This document shows, piece by piece, positions 21,153-32,444 of a stretch of DNA of 64,000 nt; the stretch's first letter is position 1; each line of letters starts with the position of its first letter. The stretch spans positions 434,001 through 498,000 of the forward strand of contig JAKMXF010000300.1 in the NCBI GenBank assembly GCA_024704765.1. Direction: 5' to 3'. The position numbers and the translations under genes were made by a program. Origin of the DNA: Oopsacas minuta. Taxonomy: Eukaryota > Porifera > Hexactinellida > Lyssacinosida > Leucopsacidae. A model generated the notes under the pieces. It saw only the letters and a list, made by a program, of their open reading frames with translations. It was not told the DNA's origin and ran no database searches.

Positions 21153-24100
21153 ATGGAGTGTGATATTTCGTACTTTTGTGGATTGCTTGAAGCGTATTTT
21201 GATCTTACAAATGTAAAACAAGAAAACTACAAAGAGATCAGTAAGTTCTGGGATTACTTTACGGATAGAAATAGAATTGTGAGTTTTATCTTAACTCTAA
21301 TTTCCAAATTAATTGCATTGGACAGTGGGAACGCATTCAGGCCGCTAGAATTGGTATACAAAGATCTCATATTCAAATGTGATAGAAAAGAGGATTTTAT
21401 GCAATGGGAACAGGTGGGAGGGAAGCTACCAATCTTTTATCAAGAGAAGGCAAGAGCTATACAACACGCTATTATAAATAATCTATATTTCATTCAGTCT
21501 TTCTACGACTGCACGAATTCAGGGCATCTACAAAAGATGTATCAGAGATGGAAGGTAGCTAGAATAGGGACAGGGAGAGCTAATAACTTTGAAGTTGGTA
21601 TCATGTCATCATTCGGGATGTTAGAAGTAAATCCAAGACAATCTCCTTTGAGAAAGGTGCTTGGGAAGGATGCGAAATTCGCGAGAGGGCTAGACGAGAT
21701 AATAATAGATTTGATTGATATTTGTCTATCTTCCGTGGGTAGAGGGAGTCTAGGACAACAACCAAGTATACAATGTCCACTCCTTGCATTAGAAAAGGTA
21801 AGTACATAGCAGATTCTACAATTTTATACTAATACGTTATTCTCTAGGTATCAGAGAGTTTGATATATCAGAAATTAATGTTCAAGCTACAACAAGCTCC
21901 TCTCCTAATGACAGTAGCTATAAGGAGTGTTCTCAGTAATCTCATTAACCTGAGACACAAGGAATCTACTGCTGCTATAAAACTATCAGATGGAATAGAA
22001 GAAGAGTCTCTTATCCCTCTTCTTAATCTATACACAGAGCTGGTAACAAGAGCCCCTGTTATTAACAAGGAAGTACTGCATGATGCTTATGAGATAATCA
22101 AACCGTTCTATTTATGGCCGTATCCACATTGTGAGATTGCTAGACTTGCCCTAGACTTCACACAGGCAGAGATCATAGCACCAGGTATTCACTACACCAG
22201 GAGAATAATAGCTGAGCATTCTCTATTAGAAATGTCTACAGCAATAAAACCTCATAGACACTATGTACTGGTGGATGGATTAGCTCCTAATGCACCAGCA
22301 TTTATACAGGCATTCACAGGGAGAGATGAAGCAGACAAGCTAGAGATGAAGAAGCATTTATTAAAGCATGTATATGTGTGTGGACACGGAGGGAACTTTG
22401 ACCTTGTGAATTTCGGAAGATGTCTAGATCATCTAGATGTATATGCAGGCCATTACTTTGAAGAGGTTATACAAGCAATAGAAGGAGCATTCAGTGAGGA
22501 GAGTGGAGAGCTGAAAGCAGAGCTACCTCAGAAACTGGAAGAGATCTATGAGAAGATTATGCAACATGGAAAGGATAAGGGAATAGAGAGAAGATTGTTC
22601 TCTGATAATGAATCAAAGATTAAGCTAGATACTTTTATACACACAATACCACCATATCCTAAAGTGAGGATACACGAGCTGAATAGCATGACAATACCAA
22701 AGTCTATAGAAGCAATACTTAGAGATATTCTAACGAGAGAGCATCTGCTTACTACATCTACTAATGTAGATTATTCTGAGTCTTACCAAGAAATAGAGAA
22801 GTCTATTGATATAGTAGAAGTATCCAATATGACTCAAGGAAGGTATGTGATGTTATGTTGTATGTAGACGATAGTTATATCACAATTTGTAGGTTCACTG
22901 TTATGAGAAATAACTTCAGAGAGAGTGCATTCAATGCTAGCATGGATGCAATGAGTAACTCAGTGAATGCAGCTCGTAGAAGTAGTAGACAGCTGTATAG
23001 AGATACATCAGGGAAGAGAGAGTCTAATCAAGAGACTGGTGGGTGTTACCAGAGGATTACTAATGACTTTCCTACAGGACATGGACGTGTTGTAGAGAAT
23101 CAGAATTACGAAGAACAGATTAGAAGCAAATCCCTCAATTCCTTCTCTAGACCCTCTAAGACATCTCTACCTACTCGATCCAGTAGATCAGAGGATTATG
23201 TAGATAACAAAGCAGTGCTGGAGAGAGCTGAGAAGATAGTTAAGATTATAGTTATAGGAACAGACAAGACAATAGGACAAGTAACTAAGGCTTTTATAAA
23301 ACTCAAACATGAGAGTCCTAGCATATTCAGCAGGTAAGCAGAGCAGGGGATATTTGTATTGATATATAACTTTATGTATTAATAGGCAATACCCACAGAT
23401 ATTCTATGTACCAGCTTCCAGCGTAGTAGGAATGCAGCTACCGTTTGAAAAGGATATTCCGGTACCTGAGCTGATCACACAGAAACATGACTTAGATCCA
23501 AAGATATACAGAGAGTGTGATAGCTCTAGAGGAGGAGATATATGGTTCGGACGGTTCATCTCTCATCTAGACGGATGGTATAAACGTAATCTCCTTCTGT
23601 CTATACAAGCTGCTATACATCTGTTCCCACAGGTCAGATACATACCGGAAGAGAGAGCTCCACAGCTGCTCAGCTTCAGATTCACTAATCCAGACAGTTC
23701 ATTCTACAATGAAGATCAGTCAATGCAAGCTAGATACAGCCCATCAAAGTTAATCAGAGATATTCTATTCTCATTCGTAAGAGAAGCAAGATGTGTATTC
23801 AACCTAAGAGTATATCATGTAGAGATGCTAGATACTTGTGGAGAAGCAAAGTACACGATATTCTCACAACGAGTAGAGCTATTCCACAGACAGCAATCTT
23901 CAGTACTGGGGGCAGTAAAGCAGAGAAGTGATCATAAAAATGTAGCTAAACCCCCCTGTGTGTCAGTAAGGATATGGGAAGTAGCATTCGATGGTACTCC
24001 ACTAAACTCAGTATGGTATCCGCTACAGAGATACTTTGCTATAAGAGCCCTGAATATACCAAGACCTGGAGATGGTTATATTCCTAATCCTGAGAGAGCA

Positions 24101-24400
24101 GGATTTGAAATTAGTGTAACTACATGCATTAAGCTATCTGGTATAGCTAATAGTGTTAGACAAAGATATGGATCTAGTGGAGAGAAGTTCCATCATCACT
24201 CATATCAGTTTGAAATCAGAGCTAAGGATAGAGAGAATCATTTCTCAGTAGCAGTAGATGGAGAAGCTCCTTTCCAGCATCTGGTGAGATTAGTAGTACG
24301 TCCTATGGAGAGTGTGCTATCAAGAGTATCCGACAAGAAACACAGGAAGAGAAGCAAATTGTCAGTTCCTATTATGACCTTTTGGCCAGTAGATTTGTGA
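21153..24400 (+). CDS. PIK3R5: PI3K-gamma regulatory subunit, PIK3R5/PIK3R6 (p101/p84) family
   Basis: Four exons, 21153-21797, 21848-22842, 22893-23333 and 23386-24400, give about 1031 residues. Similarity to p101 is patchy but ordered along the protein: WPYPHCEIARLALDF then AEIIAPGIHYTRRI, where p101 has AELKAPGISYQRL; FIHTIPPYPKVRIHELN with AILRDILTREHLL (p101: LHTIPIPVARCYTY, ILQEILLKEQELL); IIVIGTDKTIGQVTKAF (p101: VVVFGSDRISGKVARAY); and the extreme C-terminus SVPIMTF (p101: LPIMTF). A Ser/Arg-rich linker separates the halves, as in p101. The family binds p110-gamma and makes it responsive to G-beta-gamma. The protein is about 150 residues longer than p101 and has an N-terminal region I do not recognise. 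Assignment rests on recalled motifs, not an alignment. Confidence 0.78.
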
Positions 24401-24483
24401 ATATATTCAGCATATATTTATATTGTGAATTGAACAGTGAAATATTATTTTAATAATTAATTGCTATAATAGTAAGCAATAAC

Positions 24484-25901
24484 TTACTTGTCTATCATCT
24501 CAATGAATATTCCTTGTCCTATAGTCTTTCTACCTTCTCTTAGAGTAAATCTAACTCCTGTATCAACAGGATATTTGTAATTAAAATCAAACATAACCTC
24601 TCCAGATTCTCCAGGCATCATCATCTTATCCCCACTCAGCTTTGCGTTATAACTCATCTCTACAATACGAGCTGGTATAGTCATCATCTCTACATACATT
24701 ATAGGCTCAAAACCTTGAAATATAGCAGTTTTCCTGCCACCCTCTGCTCCGCTACGGAGATGTATCTTAGCTTTAGCTCTCTGATAGGATTTGAGTTCAT
24801 GCTTCTCAGGACACATAACCATGCCTCTCTGAATTAAATCTGACGTCACTCCTTTAATATTCAGGCCCAATCTATCACCGGCTTCTGCTTGCAATAATGG
24901 CTTCTTGTATTTCTCAATAGAAGCTACAGTTACTTTCTTCCCACCCTTCTTACCATGTAACATAGCCTTGATGCCTTTCCCTAAGAACCCTTCAGCTAAA
25001 TAACCCATAACTATCAAGCCGTGACCTCTGACACTCATATGCTTATCTACATAGAATCTAAATGGCTTATCCATTTCCCTAACAGGTAGAGGTATGTAGC
25101 TATCCATGGTGTCGAGTAGTGTCAAGACTGAGTTCTCTCCTATTTCACTGTTTCTACAAATAAACAATCACACAGTATTTACACCAGAGAATTCAAGTTA
25201 AATAGATGCTACCTTGATTCTAATGCACATATAGCAGAGCCTTTAATGATAGGAACCTCATCACCAGGATACCCATGGTCATTCAATAGATCCCTCACCT
25301 CCAATTCTACCAGCTCTATGATCTCACTGTCTGTAACTAAATCTACTTTATTAAGATACACAACAATATGTCCTACTCCTACTTGTTTAGCTAGCAGCAG
25401 GTGTTCTCTGGTCTGAGGCATACACCCGTCTGTAGCTGATACTACCAGAATACTGCTATTCATTTGTACAGTACCTTGAATAAATATGAATTATATATAT
25501 AAGGAGGTATACACGTATACATAGGAAGTGTTCTTACCAGAAATCATATTCTTAACATAGTCAGCATGACCTGGACAATCTATATGTGAATAACTCCGCT
25601 TAGCAGTCTCGTAGCATAGCATAGCTGTGTTAATTGTAATTCCACGTTTCTGTTCTGCTGGTAGTCCATCTATTTGATTGTAACGCTTGTATTCTGCCAT
25701 CCCTCTCTCTGACAATACTCGAGTTATAGCTGAAGATAGTGTTGTCTTACCATGATCTACATGCCCAATAGTGCCCACATTAATCCATGGTTTAATCTGA
25801 GTACTTTCCAAATGAGTATTAGAGAATACACGGATTTGTGAGAGCAGAGATTTGAAAAGTTTGTTCTTAAAACAAGAATAAGAGCTCCATACAGATATCA
25901 T
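24484..25901 (-). CDS. TUFM: Mitochondrial elongation factor Tu
   Basis: Three exons, 25901-25538, 25474-25213 and 25153-24484, give about 431 residues. GTPase motifs are intact: GHVDHGKTT (G1), RGITI (switch I), DCPGHADY (G3), NKVD (G4) and GSAICALES (G5). The second and third beta-barrel domains follow, ending in [18 protein letters not shown]. The start at 25901 gives [25 protein letters not shown], basic and Ser-rich like a mitochondrial targeting peptide; a second in-frame ATG at 25934 adds eleven residues and is less likely. The protein delivers aminoacyl-tRNA to mitochondrial ribosomes. Confidence 0.95.
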
Positions 25902-26037
25902 CACAGAGCTAAGAATTGTAAGATAAATATCCATGATTAAATGAGAAGCTAAGAACATTAAAATGAGTATGCAAGAAATATTACAAATTAAATAACTGTA
26001 CAAAGTGTGAGCACAATACTCAAGTTAAAATACCGAT

Positions 26038-28431
26038 TCATGGATCTTGCTTTTTATCCAATTTGTCTAACAAAGCCTCTCCCAATATCTTAGCAGTTAC
26101 TTCATGTCCTTCTTCTATCATATTCTTGACTAACCTACCCTCTTTAGATCCGATATAAACCGCAGGAATAATCAAACTATCCTTAGATATCTCAGGGTCT
26201 GCACTCATGGTAATCAGCTTACTATTATTCTCTTTAGAATCATCATATATAATAGCTCCAATTGCTCCAGCATTCTGTGCATTAATAGCTTTCTCCTGGA
26301 ACAGACAACCTCCCCTCTCAATTAATGCGATCCTTCCTGACAAATCCACAGCTGTTACGTCACAACCTTTCAATGGGCTATACACAGCTAGAGGACCTCC
26401 TACAAAGCTTCCTACTGCAAGAGCCCTCCCGAACATAGCGGCACCCGCCAGACTAACAATCTCTGTATCAGTCCCCTCATTGAATACAACAGACCTGAAG
26501 TTAACATTAGAGTTAATTAATACTCCATTCCCGTCTCTAGCTGTTTCAGCTAGCTTTATTAACTCCTGCATCAGCTGGGTACCTGCAGCACTCAGCTGTT
26601 GCGAGTGAGCACCAGCTGGATTATATACTAACTGTAAATTCCCATTTTGTTGCTGTTGAATAGAGATACCCATCTGAGTAAGTAATTGCCTATGAGATTC
26701 AGATGCTAGGTCCAATTCATGAGCTGATAGTTGTGGACTACCTGCTTTATCAGTACAAAGATCTTGAGGCTTCTCATCCATGGTTACAGGTAGATCTCTA
26801 ATCAGATTCCTGTATAATTCGAGGGAGCGTAGCTCATCTAAACACTTCTCTTCTGTTAACCCTAATCCCTTACTACTCCCTTCTTTGGTAGATAGAGACA
26901 GAGGGAGGAGATGAGCCTCCGTAGTGAATATAAACTCATCTATGTTGATAGGAAGATCACCCTCCTCACTGAACAACAAGTATAAATACTTGAGTGTCTC
27001 TGCAAGAACAAAACTATCCATCCTATCTGCTAGTTTCTTACTCTTAACATCTTCAAAAGCAGCAAGACCACATTCTACTTTAGCATATTTCTCTAAAACC
27101 TCCAAAGTCTTCCTCCCAATCTCTAGATACATAGAGCTCCTGGTAGCTTGGTATAAGAATAAGGTCGATTCTATGAACTCAGGTCTGAGATGGTGTTGAC
27201 CCCAGTGAACTCCTAAATCAAAGTTATATGCTTCAGGTAACACCTCCCATTTATCCACAACCTGCAGGAACCCTTGATATACCCTCCTAGCTCCCCATAC
27301 ATCCCCTGCTAACACCTGTAGCCCTGGCCAGAATGCAGCTAGAGAATCAGCATATGATCTAATAGGACGTGATGGATTATCCATACTAACCTGTACCATA
27401 TGCATACCTCTACGTACATACTTTTCTATGCTGATATAGTGCTCATTGAACATATCCCAGTAATCGCGGTCTCCAAATAGAATATAGCCTTTCAGAAGGT
27501 ACTCAAAGTACGAGTCTAGTCCAGCTCCCACCCCGCTGTCTGTCCGTAGCCATTTACCATTCTCCACGTCTATAACAGATCCTACTAGGTGAGTCTTAGC
27601 GTCTCTCCTTAACCATATGGAGTGTAACACTTCTTTAGCCTTTCTCTCCCATAAAGGGTTACCTGTGAGGCGAGATAGAGCTCCAAACTCTAGAAGTAGA
27701 GTACCAGCACAAGCTGTACATGTACTACGGGTAACAGTACCTCTCCCATCTGTACCAACTACTCGTCCTGTCTTGAGGTTAATCAGAGGGTAGGGGATAC
27801 CTGTCTCACTGTAGAATGCAGGGATCAATCTGTGAGCTACCTCTGTACTCATCTCTAACAGTTCCCCTCGGTACCAAGCTACCTCTCCGTGTCCTCTAGC
27901 CTTGAGGTGCTCTGCTAGCACGTGACCAGATAACAACCCTCCTAACACCCGGATATTAGTCTCAAACACAGAGACAGAGAGATTAGCATTGAAGGTTACT
28001 TGTCTAATCACTCTCCTGATTGCATAGCTAAACTCCTGGATCTGTCCCATGAGAGCTAGTGTGTCCAGGGTGTCGATGAGTGTAAGAGAGAAGTTACCAA
28101 GAGCCTCATCTACATCTCCTCTAGAAGGAGTAACACCTCTATTTCTACCAGAACAAGAGAGAGGCATTAATTCATCATAAGGATAAGCATGTAGCATGTA
28201 CGCGGTGTATGTATGGTTGAATAGAGCTTGTACTCTATCACGTAGATCTTCCTTATAACTAGAAGTTAGTGTGACATCTGTATGTGATGTGTTAAGAGAT
28301 GAGAGGTCGTTAACTATCTTATTTATATGAGGTAAGTCTGCTTTATGATGTAATCTAGATCCTGTATCTGAGCTGGAGACAGGGTGCAAGAGGATCAGTA
28401 GGATCAGGACCATCAGATAGGGGAGATGCAT
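26038..28431 (-). CDS. EDEM3: EDEM3-like ER degradation-enhancing alpha-mannosidase with PA domain
   Basis: A single-exon, 797-residue protein. A signal peptide (MHLPYLMVLILLILLHPVSS) precedes a GH47 mannosidase domain of about 450 residues, with EDEM strings such as PYDELMPLSCSGR, SLTLIDTLDTLALMG, FETNIRVLGGLLSGH and PEFIESTLFLYQATR. A protease-associated (PA) domain occupies about 635-780 (LIERGGCLFQEKAINAQNAGAIGAI). GH47 plus PA is the EDEM3 arrangement; EDEM3 trims mannose from misfolded glycoproteins and sends them to ERAD. The C-terminus ends KLDKKQDP with no KDEL-type signal, unlike vertebrate EDEM3, so retention must work otherwise. Confidence 0.93.
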   Translation of the reverse strand: MHLPYLMVLILLILLHPVSSSDTGSRLHHKADLPHINKIVNDLSSLNTSHTDVTLTSSYKEDLRDRVQALFNHTYTAYMLHAYPYDELMPLSCSGRNRGVTPSRGDVDEALGNFSLTLIDTLDTLALMGQIQEFSYAIRRVIRQVTFNANLSVSVFETNIRVLGGLLSGHVLAEHLKARGHGEVAWYRGELLEMSTEVAHRLIPAFYSETGIPYPLINLKTGRVVGTDGRGTVTRSTCTACAGTLLLEFGALSRLTGNPLWERKAKEVLHSIWLRRDAKTHLVGSVIDVENGKWLRTDSGVGAGLDSYFEYLLKGYILFGDRDYWDMFNEHYISIEKYVRRGMHMVQVSMDNPSRPIRSYADSLAAFWPGLQVLAGDVWGARRVYQGFLQVVDKWEVLPEAYNFDLGVHWGQHHLRPEFIESTLFLYQATRSSMYLEIGRKTLEVLEKYAKVECGLAAFEDVKSKKLADRMDSFVLAETLKYLYLLFSEEGDLPINIDEFIFTTEAHLLPLSLSTKEGSSKGLGLTEEKCLDELRSLELYRNLIRDLPVTMDEKPQDLCTDKAGSPQLSAHELDLASESHRQLLTQMGISIQQQQNGNLQLVYNPAGAHSQQLSAAGTQLMQELIKLAETARDGNGVLINSNVNFRSVVFNEGTDTEIVSLAGAAMFGRALAVGSFVGGPLAVYSPLKGCDVTAVDLSGRIALIERGGCLFQEKAINAQNAGAIGAIIYDDSKENNSKLITMSADPEISKDSLIIPAVYIGSKEGRLVKNMIEEGHEVTAKILGEALLDKLDKKQDP

Positions 28432-28841
28432 AACTGTATATCGAATCTTAAACTGTATCTACTACAATCTAGGTACACATTCTAATTTGACAAGTATTAT
28501 AAATTTATAATATAAAATATAAGAATGTGCATATATAGGTAAGTGGTTGGTTGTTACGGAGAATACGAATAAACAATAGCGGAATAATATCTCCTTTGTA
28601 TTGTAAAAGTACTAGGAACATCCATGATTGACAAACTTCATTAGAATATCAAAAAACATACCATATTGTAACAACAAACAACATAAGTTACATTACAGAA
28701 GTGAAAAGGATCTCTATACAGGTGTATACACATATAAATCAATTTCATCAATTTACAGTAGCACACATTTTAGAAGTGAATATCTTGGTTATATGGTCAA
28801 TACCTTAAGTGTTGCGGTCGTGTAGTGTAGTAGATGTGTTA
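28432..28841. other. Intergenic, nothing recognised
   Basis: 410 bp of A+T-rich sequence upstream of the EDEM3-like start and beyond the 3' end of the Ig-receptor gene. It should hold the EDEM3 promoter. No RNA gene or repeat seen. Confidence 0.5.
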
Positions 28842-31800
28842 TTAAACAAGAGTCTGAGACTCTCTCTGCCCCTTCTTAACAGTTTTGTAAAGCTCTAAGC
28901 CTTCTGAATTGATCTTATCAACTGCTTCTGTGATATTTGGTAGTGATGTGTTCTTATGTAGCTCTATGCTGTGCATACGTACGTGACGTGCATGCTGAGG
29001 GAAGTTTGTAGCGAGAGAAGAGGAACGAACTCTTGGTGAAGCTAATTCATCAGAAGCCTGTGAAGAAGCTGAAGAGGAAGAACGAGGGTTGATAGAATCC
29101 ATCTCCTCTACTCCACTATCAAATGTAGGTGTTTCTGTTCTCATAATGCTTGGGGGTCTGTAAGACATCTTGAGCTGATGATGTAGATAGGGATTGATGG
29201 GAGTAACAGATCTGGTCCTGTACTGAGATAATCTATGTTGTACAGGGGGGTTACGTCTAACATGACGGAGAGGAGAGGGGAGACTTGAGTGAGCATGATC
29301 CCGAGTAAAGTAGAGGTGATTAGGATGGAGATGTAGTCTGTGTGTTGTGTAGACAGGAGGCAGTCGTTGAGCTGTCTCAGAGATAGGAGGCATGTCAGAG
29401 GAGTAAGTATGATTATCATTAAAGTTAGTGAAACTAGTCGAGTAGCTCTCTCCGCTCCCATCGAAGGCGAGAGGGTTAGAGTACATGATAGGAAACTCAC
29501 CCTGAGAGGGAGGGGTCGAAGCTGGTCTGGAGAGGAGCTCCTGTGGAGACATCGGTTGGTACAGTCTGTTGGTAGCTGATTTGAAGGTCTGAGGCACTAG
29601 AGATGGAGATAACCTCACAATTGAAGAGGTCAGCTGATCAACTATATGATCTGTATGTTCTGTTAGTACATCTTTCCCTCTATTACCAGACTGTACTGCA
29701 TAGTCATCTCTAGTTTTATCCTTAGTTACATAAGAGTAACATAGGTGTGTGAAGATGCATATGAATACGAGTATCAACATGAACACTAGCATAGGTAGAG
29801 CTCCAAATAGAAATACCTTAGCCCAGATAGGCAGATCTGTGTTAGATAATGCAGTAGGTGTAGTTATGTTATATTCAGTAGTAGTGGAAGTGGGAGTAAG
29901 GGAGCAGTGGGTCCCGTTATACTCTGATTTAACAGAGGTTATATTAAGATCATGCCCCTCAATTGTTATATACTGTCTGAGTATAGATGCTGTAAGCAAG
30001 TGTTGATATGTGACGTCAGTTGATGCTCCGCATAGTGTAAGTATAGCAGCAGGATGATTACTGATATAATCTGTATGACAGTAATGCTCTGTTAAGTTTA
30101 GTTTTGTCTCTGATATATTACATGAGCAATTAGTACGTATCAGCTGTAGGAGAGAATCTTTTATTGGCGTTAGAAGATCTGAGGGTAGCAGAGTACAGTT
30201 GTCTATAAATAAGAGGATAGATAGGTGTGAAGTGGAGGGAAGTGGAGGAGGAGAGTAGGTTATGTCACTGTCAAACGTCACATGAATACATTGTGTAGCT
30301 GTGCGATATAGATCTATTGTGTATACACAACAGAACTGAGACGTGAATAAAGATCCCTGGTTCTGATAGAATATAGATTGTAGATCTATAGAAATATACT
30401 CGCTAGTGATAGTAATAGCATATGTAAGAGATGTGTTATATATCCATACTGTATCTGATACAAGGAGGTAGTCTGTAGAGAATATAGAGTTATTGAGAGA
30501 GCAGGAGAGAAGGAGAGATTGAGTAGAAATATTAGTGGCTGTTAACAATAGATTATCAGCTTGTGTGTATAGAGATAGAGAAGAGAGTTTGAATAACAGC
30601 GAGATAATATCATCAGTAAATGCCATAACATGTACACTCAAACTTGTCTGTTTACTACCAGCCTCATTACCAGCTATACACGTGTAGTTACCAGATACGC
30701 TAGTAGTTATGTTATAGAGAGAAAGTGTGTTGTTATCAGAACAGACCTCTGAGGGACAGCTAGATACTCTTACCCACTCAGGAGATATAGTTACAGGGAT
30801 ACTATCATTCTTCAGTAAGCAGTCCACCTGTAGCCATGACCCCTCCCATAGGAACAAGATATTTTGATGAGATAGCTCTAAGTCTGGAGTAGATAGTGTC
30901 ATAACAAATAGCATAGAAGTAGCTGTCTGTCCCTCTGTCATATATTCTACTATAATACTACCAGAGTGTATATCTTGTAAATCAATGAGAGAGATAGAAT
31001 AATACTCATTCTCTTCATTGATACTCCAACCTTTCTCTGTTATATCCTGCTGTGTACTGTTAATAGTATAACTCCAGGATATTGTGTAGGAGCTCTGTGG
31101 AGGACTGATATAAGTACTAATAGTGATATTACTACCACTAATATAGTACAGAACACCAGATGGTATAGTTATAACCGTAGGGTATATGGTAGTTAAATAT
31201 ATCCAAGTTTCTAGAGAAGATACATCAGATCTGCAATAGAAGAAATCAGGTTGTGGAGTTATGGCTAGAGTTAAGGTAACAAATCCACTAGAAATAGCCT
31301 GACTGATATCAGCATTAGTTTCTTCAGATATTAGAGTATCGCCCTGATACCATTTAACCTTATCTCCTATACACAAGTATACGTAGAGAGGAGAGCCTTG
31401 TAGAATAGTTACAGAGTTACCTGGAGTAAGCTCTATATCGTTGCTACCTGCTTTAAATCTCTGTATACAGAGCTGGGGAGTAACCTGTACCTGAGTACTG
31501 CTAGTAACAGAATCTGTATTACCATATACAGAGAATGTACAGGAGTATCTACCTCCTGTATTTCCATCCACTTGTTTAATCATTAGAGATGTATATGTAT
31601 AGTATGTATAATCAGCTGAGTTGTAGCTCGTATTCCTTGTGATAATATAATCTAATCCTGTAGACAGGGTAGTCTGTGAACCTGATGATTTATAACTCCA
31701 TTCCACTGGTACATAAGGATCTCCTGTTACAGCACATGACAGAGTAGCACTCTTGCATTCTATCACATCAGTAGTGTTAGACAGAGGAGTTACTAACTGC

Positions 31801-32444
31801 GGGGTTACATGTACTATTACTGTCAGTATTTCATTGGTTGATGAACCCTGTGACGTCGCTTCAAATGAATAGTTAGTGATAGAATATTGGTCACTAACTG
31901 GTACTTCACACCCAAAACAACCTATTTTTCCCTGTGATGAGCATAACGTCATATCTACACCTTCGGTACTCCAGCTCAATGCTAAACTACTCTGTAGAGA
32001 CGGATAAGCAGACACACAAGCAGATAGTAAGACAGTAGTATCTCCTAACACATTATATCTCTGTGGATTTGGTACAATAGCTATATCGTCAGCTGTAACA
32101 TATATAACCTGTTCCTCTCCGTTTGAGGAGCATGTGTAGTAAGCTGAATTAGCAGATGAGAAAGGATTTATAAGTGCTGTTGCTCCTGCAGGGTGTGAGT
32201 CTATGAGAGGATACTTGGTAGAGCTTGTACCCCACTCTACGTCAGGGGAACTGGTACAATTCAGCAGAAGTCTAGCCCCGGGGGGAACACAAAGTATATT
32301 CTCTACCAATGATATTGTGAGAATATCATTATAAGTAATTTCTGATGTAATTGTAACTGAAGGGCTAGTTGGGATTATTTGCGTGATTAAAGTGAGGAGG
32401 AGGGGGATGGAGAGGGCGATCTTCTGAGGAGTAGGAAATTTCAT
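28842..32444 (-). CDS. Single-pass Ig-domain receptor-like protein with long cytoplasmic tail
   Basis: One 3.6-kb exon encodes 1200 residues. A signal peptide covers about 1-30. The ectodomain has several Ig-like modules with paired cysteines; the clearest is near 525-605 and ends GNYTCIAGNEAG. A Cys-rich juxtamembrane segment of about 280 residues follows that I cannot assign. One membrane span (WAKVFLFGALPMLVFMLILVF) lies near 905-935. The tail of about 260 residues is Ser/Pro/Arg/His-rich with many tyrosines, including YQPM (a YxxM, PI3K-SH2-type motif), PVYTTH and NPYLHH. Dense N-glycosylation sequons fit a surface protein. No kinase, phosphatase or death domain is present. I do not recognise an orthologue; it may be an adhesion or immune-type receptor. 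Confidence 0.8.
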   Translation of the reverse strand: MKFPTPQKIALSIPLLLTLITQIIPTSPSVTITSEITYNDILTISLVENILCVPPGARLLLNCTSSPDVEWGTSSTKYPLIDSHPAGATALINPFSSANSAYYTCSSNGEEQVIYVTADDIAIVPNPQRYNVLGDTTVLLSACVSAYPSLQSSLALSWSTEGVDMTLCSSQGKIGCFGCEVPVSDQYSITNYSFEATSQGSSTNEILTVIVHVTPQLVTPLSNTTDVIECKSATLSCAVTGDPYVPVEWSYKSSGSQTTLSTGLDYIITRNTSYNSADYTYYTYTSLMIKQVDGNTGGRYSCTFSVYGNTDSVTSSTQVQVTPQLCIQRFKAGSNDIELTPGNSVTILQGSPLYVYLCIGDKVKWYQGDTLISEETNADISQAISSGFVTLTLAITPQPDFFYCRSDVSSLETWIYLTTIYPTVITIPSGVLYYISGSNITISTYISPPQSSYTISWSYTINSTQQDITEKGWSINEENEYYSISLIDLQDIHSGSIIVEYMTEGQTATSMLFVMTLSTPDLELSHQNILFLWEGSWLQVDCLLKNDSIPVTISPEWVRVSSCPSEVCSDNNTLSLYNITTSVSGNYTCIAGNEAGSKQTSLSVHVMAFTDDIISLLFKLSSLSLYTQADNLLLTATNISTQSLLLSCSLNNSIFSTDYLLVSDTVWIYNTSLTYAITITSEYISIDLQSIFYQNQGSLFTSQFCCVYTIDLYRTATQCIHVTFDSDITYSPPPLPSTSHLSILLFIDNCTLLPSDLLTPIKDSLLQLIRTNCSCNISETKLNLTEHYCHTDYISNHPAAILTLCGASTDVTYQHLLTASILRQYITIEGHDLNITSVKSEYNGTHCSLTPTSTTTEYNITTPTALSNTDLPIWAKVFLFGALPMLVFMLILVFICIFTHLCYSYVTKDKTRDDYAVQSGNRGKDVLTEHTDHIVDQLTSSIVRLSPSLVPQTFKSATNRLYQPMSPQELLSRPASTPPSQGEFPIMYSNPLAFDGSGESYSTSFTNFNDNHTYSSDMPPISETAQRLPPVYTTHRLHLHPNHLYFTRDHAHSSLPSPLRHVRRNPPVQHRLSQYRTRSVTPINPYLHHQLKMSYRPPSIMRTETPTFDSGVEEMDSINPRSSSSASSQASDELASPRVRSSSLATNFPQHARHVRMHSIELHKNTSLPNITEAVDKINSEGLELYKTVKKGQRESQTLV

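Noticed and set aside
21153-24400. Initial thought that this gene was CYFIP or a WAVE-complex subunit
   Set aside because: No CYFIP blocks match, whereas several ordered p101 blocks do.
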